A stretch of DNA of 64,000 nt from Argopecten irradians (Eukaryota; Mollusca; Bivalvia; Pectinida; Pectinidae): NCBI RefSeq assembly GCF_041381155.1, contig NC_091135.1, positions 72,444,888-72,508,887 on the forward strand, read 5' to 3'. Shown here piece after piece: positions 57,001 through 64,000 of the stretch (its first letter is position 1; each line of letters opens with the position of its first letter). The notes beneath the pieces are model-generated. The model was not told where the DNA came from. It ran no database searches and saw only the letters and a program-made list of their open reading frames with translations. The position numbers were made by a program, and so were the translations under genes.

Positions 57001-59540
57001 CATACACAACATTAACACAACATTACACATACACAACATTACACATACACAACATTACACATACACAACATTACATATACACAAGAGGCCCTGTATCACT
57101 CACCAGTCGTTTTTTTCTTGGAGTAATTTGTGATTCAAAAATCACAAAGAAAAATTGACCCCAGGATTTGTTTAATTTTGAATCCCAACCATATAATGAT
57201 GCTATAGATACCATACGAATATGCTATCAAATACTTGGTTTACATTACACAGACAAAATATTACACATATACAATATTACACGTACACAACATTACACAT
57301 ACACAATATCACTTACACATACACAACATTACACATATACAATATTACACATACACAACATTACACATCATGACACAAACACAATAATTACACATTAACA
57401 CCATTACACATACACAACATTACACATACACAACATTACACATACACAGCATTACACATAAACAACATTACAAATATACAATATAACACATACACAACAT
57501 TACAAATACACAATATTACATATACACAACAATTTAACATACACAACATTACAAATATACAACATTACACATAAACAACATTACACATACACAACATTAC
57601 ACATACACAACATTTCACATATACAATATTACATATACACAACAATTACACATACACAGCATTATAAATATACAACATTACACATAAACAACATTACACA
57701 TACACAACATTACACACAACATTACACATATACAACATTACACATACATATCATTACTCATATATAATGTTACACATACAGAACATTACACATTACACAA
57801 TATTACTTACACATACACAGCATTACACATACACAACATTACACATACACAATAATTACACATTAACACCATTATACATACACAATATTACACATACACA
57901 ACATTACACATATACAATATTACATATACACAACAATTACACATACACAACATTACAAATATACAACATTACACATAAACAACATTACACATACACAAAA
58001 TTACACACAACATTACACATACACAACATTACACATATACAACATTACACATACACAACATAAAAATGCTACCATTGCATTATGAGTGCTCTCCCATGCT
58101 TAGTTGCAGAGAAGAAGTCGTTTAAATGGAAATAGCCAAATTAATCCCTTTTGACCCCGGGGGCGGGGGGGGGGGGTGTGGGGGGGGTGTAAGTCCTATC
58201 ATTTGTACAATTTTGAATCCTCACCCTATAAGGATGCATTATCAGCATAATCCCATCCTCAGTTACAGAGATGAAGTGGTTTATATGGAAATAGCCAAAT
58301 TGACCCCTTTTGACCCCACCCCTCAGGCCCCTGTAGGATCAGCCCCATCATTTGCACAATTTTGTATCCCCACCTTATAAGGATGCTACCATTGCATTAT
58401 CAGCGTAATCCCATGCTTAGTTACAGAGATGAAGTGGTTTATACGTAAATAGTCATATTGACCACTTTTGACCCCAAACCTCAGACCCCCGGGGAGTCAG
58501 CCCTATCATTTGCACAATTTTGAATCATCACCCTATAAGGATGCTACCATAGCATTATGGGTGCTATTTATATATATATCCCATGCTTAGTTGCAGAGAA
58601 GAAGTCATTTATATGGAAATAGCCAAATAGACCCCTTTTTACCCCGCCCCTCAGGCCCCTGGGGAGTCAGCCACATCATTTGTACAATTTTGAATCCCAC
58701 CCTATAACGATGCTACCATTGCATTATGAGTGCTATCCCATGCTTAGTTTCAGAGAAGAAGTCGTTTATATGGAAAAGCCAAATTGACCCCTTTTGACCC
58801 TGCCCCTCAGGCCCCTGGGGGGTCAGCCACATCATTTGTACAATTTTGAATCCCCACCCTATAAAGATGCTACAATTGCATTTTGGGTGCTATCCAATGC
58901 TTAGTTTCAGAGAAGAAGTTGTTTATATTGAAATAGCCAAATTGACTACTTTTGACCCCGCCCCTCAGGCCCCCAGGGGTCAGCCCCATCATTTGTACAA
59001 TTTTGAATCCCCACCCTATAAGGATGCTACCATTGCATTTTGGGTTTTCTCCCATGCTTAGTTTCAGAGAAGAAGTCGTTTAAATGGAAATAGCCAAATT
59101 GACCCCTTTTGGCCCCGCCCCTCAGGCCCCTGAGGGGTCAGCCCCATCATTTGTACAATTTTCAGTTAGTAGCCCATAAGGATGCTACCAGTCAAATTTT
59201 GTTGAAATCCGACAAGCGGTTATGGAGAAGAAGTCGATTGTTGACGGACGGATGACGGACGAGGGATGCCACGGTATGGCATAAGCTCACCTTGGTCCTT
59301 TGGACCAGGTGAGCTAAAAATCATTTCCCAAAATATGTATGTAATATTATACTTCTCATCATGTAATCTATGTTTTATATAATACACACCAATTTTTGAA
59401 AGATGTCGGTCACTTTGACCTTTGTGAACTCCGGTGCAGTGGGAGATACTGGACGTTCAGATTTTGGCTGGATTTTCGGAGACATGAAAATTTCTGTAAA
59501 ATCGTCTTCCTCTTCTAGTGAAGAGAAAGTGGCTAAGCAC
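53664..59540 (-). CDS. Rhophilin (RHPN2-like), C-terminal part with PDZ domain; 5' exons beyond the window
   Basis: Exons on the - strand join as 59540-59390, 55652-55503 and 54023-53664, with GT/AG junctions and matched phases. Rhophilins are GTP-Rho-binding scaffolds with an HR1 region, a BRO1 domain and a C-terminal PDZ. Here only the post-BRO1 linker, the PDZ domain and the tail are visible. The stretch VTDIFQKL-GPVLIFNAKNEW then SAPR matches human RHPN2 LFHTLGPLSVFSAKNRWRAP. The PDZ follows: GFGFSVRGD carboxylate-binding loop, VAEIEMGSVAE, ASKLRVGDFVVAVGSKDAKW, then LRHEEVVNLVRQSG and LELTLVTP. The tail is Ser/Pro-rich, then Lys/Glu-rich, ending FEDGDLFLR. BRO1 is also found in ALIX, which binds ESCRT-III, but a functional link to the convergent VPS4-like gene is speculation. 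Confidence 0.88.
54090..54350 (-). mobile_element. Fragment of a third dispersed repeat family
   Basis: It starts aacaagagatccaaggggga then tcttagcgcccacc, with a terminal palindrome agatcc/ggatct, the same layout (ACAAGAG plus palindrome) as the ends of the other two families here. It extends to about atttgaatagctca near 54320. It lies in the rhophilin intron that splits the PDZ domain. Probably a short non-autonomous element. Confidence 0.45.
54455..55445 (-). repeat. 42-bp array in the rhophilin PDZ intron (about 23 copies)
   Basis: On + the unit contains tccatgtcctctggacaggt, then gaaaccttccctaactcact. On the gene's strand each unit carries CAA|GTGAGTTAG, a good splice-donor match, and the array ends about 57 bases from the true donor (gccgag|gtgagc) at 55502. 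Open frames such as MSSGQVKPSLTHLS arise from the 14-codon unit and are not genes. Confidence 0.93.
55503..55652 (-). CDS. Rhophilin exon: start of PDZ domain
   Basis: 150 nt, exactly 50 codons, phase 0 on both sides. Acceptor tttgatgcag, donor gccgag|gtgagc. It encodes GPVLIFNAKNEWSAPRTVVL, DRSAVQGFGFSVRGDCPVKV and AEIEMGSVAE. The GFGF loop and RGD-PV strand are PDZ class features, and the lead-in GPVLIFNAKNEW is specific to rhophilins. Confidence 0.9.
55672..57070 (-). repeat. ACAC-rich array, left block
   Basis: Mixed 16-base (attacacatacacaac) and 11-base (attaacacaac) words form a loose 27-base period. It starts right beside the acceptor side of the rhophilin exon at 55652 and continues after an element end at 57240-58060. 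Confidence 0.93.
57073..59319 (-). mobile_element. Pearl-like element in reverse orientation, with a nested ACAC block
   Basis: On + the left end is caagaggccctgtatcactc then acc, and the right end is ggaccaggtgagctaaaaat. These are the reverse complements of the termini of the 26403 element. About eight core units of ~140-150 bases fill 58062-59210 (gcttagttncagagaagaag, atagccaaattgacccc, catcatttgtacaattttga). An ACAC block (57240-58060) splits the first core unit from the rest. It lies in the rhophilin intron between 55652 and 59390. Confidence 0.72.
57240..58060 (-). repeat. ACAC-rich array, right block, inside the reverse Pearl-like element
   Basis: The same attacacatacacaac words as 55672-57070, with more atacaatatt and ataaacaac variants. 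Both blocks flank the 165-base end segment of the Pearl-like element. Confidence 0.9.
59390..59540 (-). CDS. Rhophilin exon: linker between BRO1 and PDZ
   Basis: 151 nt, acceptor gtgttttcag, donor aaattg|gtgtgt. It encodes CLATFSSLEEEDDFTEIFMS, then PKIQPKSERPVSPTAPEFTK and VKVTDIFQKL. It is acidic, then Pro/Ser-rich, ending in the DIFQKL that joins directly to GPVLIF in the next exon, as in RHPN2 (DLFHTLGPLSVF). The first base completes a codon from an exon beyond the window. Confidence 0.8.
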
Positions 59541-59552
59541 CTGAAAACACCA

Positions 59553-59678
59553 GAACATTGGAATTTAAAACATTATACTACAAAGAACATTAGAATATAA
59601 AACATTATTCTTCAAAGAACATTAGAATATAAAACATTATACAACAAAGAACATTAGAATATAAAATTATTCTACAAT
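59553..59678. repeat. Short ~36-bp tandem repeat, about 3.5 copies
   Basis: Repeated gaacattagaatataaaaca followed by ttatnctacaaa. Intronic, 13 bases from the rhophilin exon acceptor at 59540. Confidence 0.85.
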
Positions 59679-59682
59679 TTAA

Positions 59683-60235
59683 CAAGAGGCCCATGGGCCT
59701 TAGCGGTCACCTGAATTCAGACACAGAATGAAACAAAGACATGCATATAAACACTATAAATATATATTGGCCCATCAGGCCCTTGAAGTCAGTCAGTGAT
59801 TTTATAAATTTTTAATCTATGAAGATTATTTGGTTCCATCAAATCAGTGAATTCAGGAGAAAGATTTTTGAAATGTTATCCATTTTGACCCCTTTTGGCC
59901 CCACCCCTCTCGCCCCTGGGGGTCGGCCAGGACCAATATGGATATGATGTTAAATGCTATCTCAGGTTCTACCAGTTCCAGAATTTCAGAGGAAGAATTT
60001 TTGAAGTTTTAGCCTATTTGACCGGTTTTGGGACCGCCCCTAAGGCCCCTGGGGATCAGTCATGGAAAATTTGGTAATAAGATTCAATGGCCATCACATA
60101 GAGATAATTCTGACTACAATTGACGAATTTCCTATTATAATGACTAAATAATGCTCAAAAATGTGTTTTTCCATATAAAAACTTATATGTAGTAAACTTA
60201 ACCTTAACCATGGGGTCATAGGCTTGATGGGTATC
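59683..60235 (-). mobile_element. Family B repeat element, - orientation
   Basis: It starts acaagaggcccatgggcctt then agcggtcacctga, a palindromic terminus. Read on the - strand its cores match 29880-30565 (aacacatttttg, tcagaattatc, gactgatccccaggggcctt, caaataggctaaaacttcaa, and taagtttactac at the end). It abuts the 21-bp array. Confidence 0.65.
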
Positions 60236-62960
60236 ACACCTTGATGGGGATCACAGGTACCTTGATGGGGATCATAGGAACCTTGATGGGGATCAAGGAA
60301 CCTTGATTGGGATCATAGGATACCTTGATGGGGATCATAGGAACCTTGATGGGGATCACAGAACCTTGATGGGGATCACGAGGAACCTTGATGGGGGATC
60401 ATAGGAACCATGACGGGAATCACAGGAACCTTGATGGGGGATCATATGAACCTTGATGGGGATCATTGAACCTTGATGGGGATCATTAGGAACCTTGATG
60501 GGGATCATATGGACCTTGATGGGGATCATTAGGAACCTTGATGGGGATCATAGGAACCTTGATGGGAATCACAGGAACCTTGATGGGGATCATAGGAACC
60601 TTGATGGGGATCACAGGAACCTTGATGGGGATCATAGGAACCTTGATGGGGGATCATAGGAACCTTGATGGGGATCACAGGAACCTTGATGGGGATCACA
60701 GGAACCTTGATGGGGATCATAGGAACCTTGATGGGGATCACAGAACCTTGATGGGGATCACAGGAACCTTGATGGGGATCATAGGAACCTTGATGGGGAT
60801 CATAGGAACCTTGATGGGGATCATAGGAACCTTGATGGGGATCATAGGAACCTTGATGGGGATCATTAGGAACCTTGATGGGGATCATAGGAACCTTGAT
60901 GGGGATCATAGGAACCTTGATGGGGGGATCATAGGAACCTTGATGGGGATCACAGGAACCTTGATGGGGATCACAGGAAACCATAGGAACCTTGATGGGG
61001 GATCATAGGAACCTTGATGGGGTCTATCATAGGAACCTTGATGGGGATCATAGGAACCTTGATGGGGATCATCAACAGGAACCTTGATGGGGGGATCATA
61101 GGAACCTTGATGGGGATCACAGGAACCTTGATGGGGATCACAGGAACCTTGATGGGGATCATAGGAACCTTGATGGGGATCACAGGAACCTTGATGGGGA
61201 TCACAGGAACCTTGATGGGGATCATAGGAACCTTGATGGGGATCATAGGAACCTTGATGGGGATCACAAGGAACCTTGATGGGGATCACAGGAACCTTGA
61301 TGGGGATCATAGGAACCTTGATGGGGATCACAGGAACCTTGATGGGGATCACAGGAACCTTGATGGGGATCATAGGAACAGGAACCTTGATGGGGATCAC
61401 AGGAACCTTGATGGGGATCATAGGAACCTTGATGGGGATCATAGGAACCTTGATGGGGATCACAGGAACCTTGATGGGGATCATAGGAACCTTGATGGGG
61501 ATCATAGGAACCTTGATGGGGATCATAGGAACCTTGATGGGGATCATAGGAACCTTGATGGGGATCATAGGAACCTTGATGGGGATCACAGGAACCTTGA
61601 TGGGGATCACAGGAACCTTGATGGGGATCACAGGAACCTTGATGATCAGGGGATGGGGGGGTCACAGGAAACCTTGATGGGGGATCACAGGAACCTTGAT
61701 GGGGATCATAGGAACCTTGATGGGGGTCATAGGAACCTTGATGGGGATCACAGGAACCTTGATGGGGATCACAGGAACCTTGATGGGGATCATAGGAACC
61801 TTGATGGGGATCATAGGAACCTTGATGGGGATCACAGGAACCTTGATGGGGATCACAGGAACCTTGATGGGGATCATAGGAACCTTGATGGGGGGATCAC
61901 AGGAACCTTGATGGGGATCACAGGAACCTTGATGGGGATCACAGGAACCTTGATGGGGATCATAGGAACCTTGATGGGGATCACAGGAACCTTGATGGGG
62001 ATCATAGGAACCTTGATGGGGATCACAGGAACCTTGATGGGGATCACAGGAACCTTGATGGGGATCATAGGAACCTTGAGGGGATCAGAAACCTTGGGGA
62101 TCATAGGAACCTTGATGGGGATCACAGGAACCTTGATGGGGATCATAGGAACCTTGATGGGGATCATAGGAACCTTGATGGGGGATCACAGGAACCTTGA
62201 TGGGGGATCATAGGAACCTTGATGGGGATCACAGGAACCTTGATGGGGATCACAGGAACCTTGATGGGGATCACAGGAACCTTGATGGGGATCATAGGAA
62301 CCTTGATGGGGATCATAGGAACCTTGATGGGGATCATAGGAACCTTGATGGGGATCATAGGAACCTTGATGGGGATCATAGGAACCTTGATGGGGATCAC
62401 AGGAACCTTGATGGGGATCATAGGAACCTTGATGGGGTCATAGGAACCTTGATGGGGGTCATTGGAACCTTGATGGGGATCACAGGAACCTTGATGGGGA
62501 TCATAGGAACCTTGATGGGGATCACAGGAACCTTGATGGGGATCATAGGAACCTTGATGGGGATCATAGGAACCTTGATGGGGATCATAGGAACCTTGAT
62601 GGGGATCACAGGAACCTTGATGGGGATCACAGGAACCTTGATGGGGATCACAGGAACCTTGATGGGGATCATAGGAACCTTGATGGGGATCATAGGAACC
62701 TTGATGGGGATCACAGGAACCTTGATGGGGATCATAGGAACCTTGATGGGGATCATAGGAACCTTGATGGGGATCACAGGAACCTTGATGGGGATCATAG
62801 GAACCTTGATGGGGATCATAGGAACCTTGATGGGGATCATAGGAACCTTGATGGGGATCATAGGAACCTTGATGGGGATCATCAGGACCTTGATGGGGAT
62901 CAGGAACAGGAACCATTGATGGGCAGAGGGATGATGGGGATCAAAGGAACCTCAATGATA
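60236..62960 (-). repeat. 21-bp array in a rhophilin intron (about 128 copies)
   Basis: The unit is aaccttgatggggatcacag plus g, with atcatagg as the main variant. The edges near 60240-60520 and 62880-62960 are degenerate. The 7-codon unit yields long frames on both strands (GIIGTLM, DHRNLDG, DPHQGSY, IPIKVPM), which I treat as by-products. Confidence 0.95.
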
Positions 62961-63019
62961 AAAAGACAACATAAAGGATCTATTCCTGTTAATGGCATAA
63001 AATGGGGTTTAACCATCTT

Positions 63020-64000
63020 TGTCTGTTACTTACTGTGATGTAAGCCTTTCTTTGTCTGTACTTACTGTGAGTAAGTCTGTCTTTGTCTGTACTTACTGTG
63101 AGAAAGCCTTTCTTTGTCTGTACTTACTGTGTGTAAGCCTTTCTTTGTCTGTACTTACTGTGAGTAAGCCTTTCTTTGTCTGTACTTACTGTGAGTAAAA
63201 GTATTTGTGTAAGTCTGTCTTTGTCTGTACTTACTGTGAGTAAGTCTGTCTTGTAAGTCTGTCTTTGTCTGTACTTACTGTGAGTAAGTCTTTCTTTGTC
63301 TGTATTTACTGTGTGTAAGCCTTTCTTTGTCTGTACTTACTGTGTGTAAGCCTTTCTTTGTCTGTACTTACTGTGAGTAAGTCTGTCTTTGTCTGTACTT
63401 ACTGTGAGTAAGCCTTTCTTTGTCTGTACTTACTGTGAGTAAGCCTTTCTTTGTCTGTACTTACTGTGAGTAAGCCTTTCTTTGTCTGTACTTACTGTGT
63501 GTAAGCCTTTCTTTGTCTGTACTTACTGTGAGTAATCTGTCTTTGTCTGTACTTACTGTGAGTAAGCCTTTCTTTGTCTGTACTTACTGTGAGTAAGCCT
63601 TTCTTTGTCTGTACTTACTGTGAGTAAGTCTGTCTTTGTCTGTACTTACTGTGAGTAAGCCTTTCTTTGTCTGTACTTACTGTGAGTAAGCCTTTCTTTG
63701 TCTGTACTTACTGTGAGTAAGCCTTTCTTTGTCTGTACTTACTGTGAGTAAGTCTTTCTTTGTCTGTACTTACTGTGAGTAAGTCTGTCTTTGTCTGTAC
63801 TTACTGTGAGTAAGTCTGTCTTTGTCTGTACTTACTGTGAGTAAGCCTTTCTTTGTCTGTACTTACTGTGAGTAAGCCTTTCTTTGTCTGTACTTACTGT
63901 GAGTAAGCCTTTCTTTGTCTGTACTTACTGTGAGTAAGCCTTTCTTTGTCTGTACTTACTGTGTAAGCCTTTCTTTGTCTGTACTTACTGTGTGTAAGTC
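63020..64000 (-). repeat. 31-bp array with embedded donor consensus, cut by the window edge (about 31 copies seen)
   Basis: On + the unit contains aagcctttctttgtctgtac then ttactgtgagt. On the rhophilin strand every unit reads cttactcaca|gtaagtacag, a near-perfect donor. The array reaches position 64000 with no sign of ending. Confidence 0.93.

Noticed and set aside
57168-58063. Frames of ITHTQHYTYT type
   Set aside because: Translation of an ACAC-rich simple array.
60529-62919. Frames such as DHRNLDG, IPIKVPM and DPHQGSY as coding repeats
   Set aside because: By-products of the 21-bp array in a rhophilin intron.

Overview
The window is animal nuclear DNA, most likely from a marine bivalve mollusc or a close relative. 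The evidence is two spliced metazoan genes, several non-autonomous repeat elements with tandem cores of the kind common in bivalve genomes, and a Ty3/Gypsy LTR retrotransposon fossil. By my estimate about two thirds of the 64 kb is tandem repeat, in roughly sixteen unrelated arrays with units of 11 to 73 bases. The species call is inference; the repeats and exons are read directly from the sequence.

Two host genes face each other tail to tail. On the + strand, eight exons between 8748 and 38527 encode the AAA ATPase domain, the beta domain and the C-terminal helix of a divergent VPS4-like protein (ESCRT-III disassembly ATPase). The N-terminal MIT part is not identified and may lie further left. 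On the - strand, three exons (59390-59540, 55503-55652, 53664-54023) encode the C-terminal PDZ half of a rhophilin (RHPN2-like Rho-effector scaffold); the rest of that gene lies beyond 64000. All junctions use GT/AG with matching phase and frames are intact, so both genes look functional.

Layout: 1-3284 low-information sequence with a 2.3-kb long-inverted-repeat element; 3285-8605 a 37-bp array with a hAT-like MITE inside; 8748-38527 the VPS4-like gene, where nearly every long intron is filled by its own private array (42, 37, 69, 11, 53, 73 and 35 bp) plus a Pearl-like element and the LTR fossil; 38548-39070 a 57-bp array in the 3' UTR; 39730-40558 a second Pearl-like element; 40775-51670 a 10.9-kb, 51-bp array; 51671-52495 a 29-bp array; then the rhophilin gene, with introns filled by a 42-bp array, an ACAC-rich array, two reverse-oriented repeat elements, a 21-bp array and a 31-bp array that runs off the right edge.

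The most striking signal is that several arrays have captured splice junctions. The 37-bp array at 13520-14715 is a tandem amplification of the 3' end of a 38-nt exon plus its GT donor. The next intron is an array of about 135 copies of the AG acceptor plus the first 22 bases of the following exon, with a unit of 69 bp (23 codons) that stays in frame with that exon. The 35-bp array supplies the acceptor of exon 7. Arrays in the rhophilin gene carry donor consensus on that gene's strand. The VPS4-like gene therefore contains over a hundred potential decoy splice sites, and an in-frame ladder of alternative acceptors next to a degenerate AAA active site.
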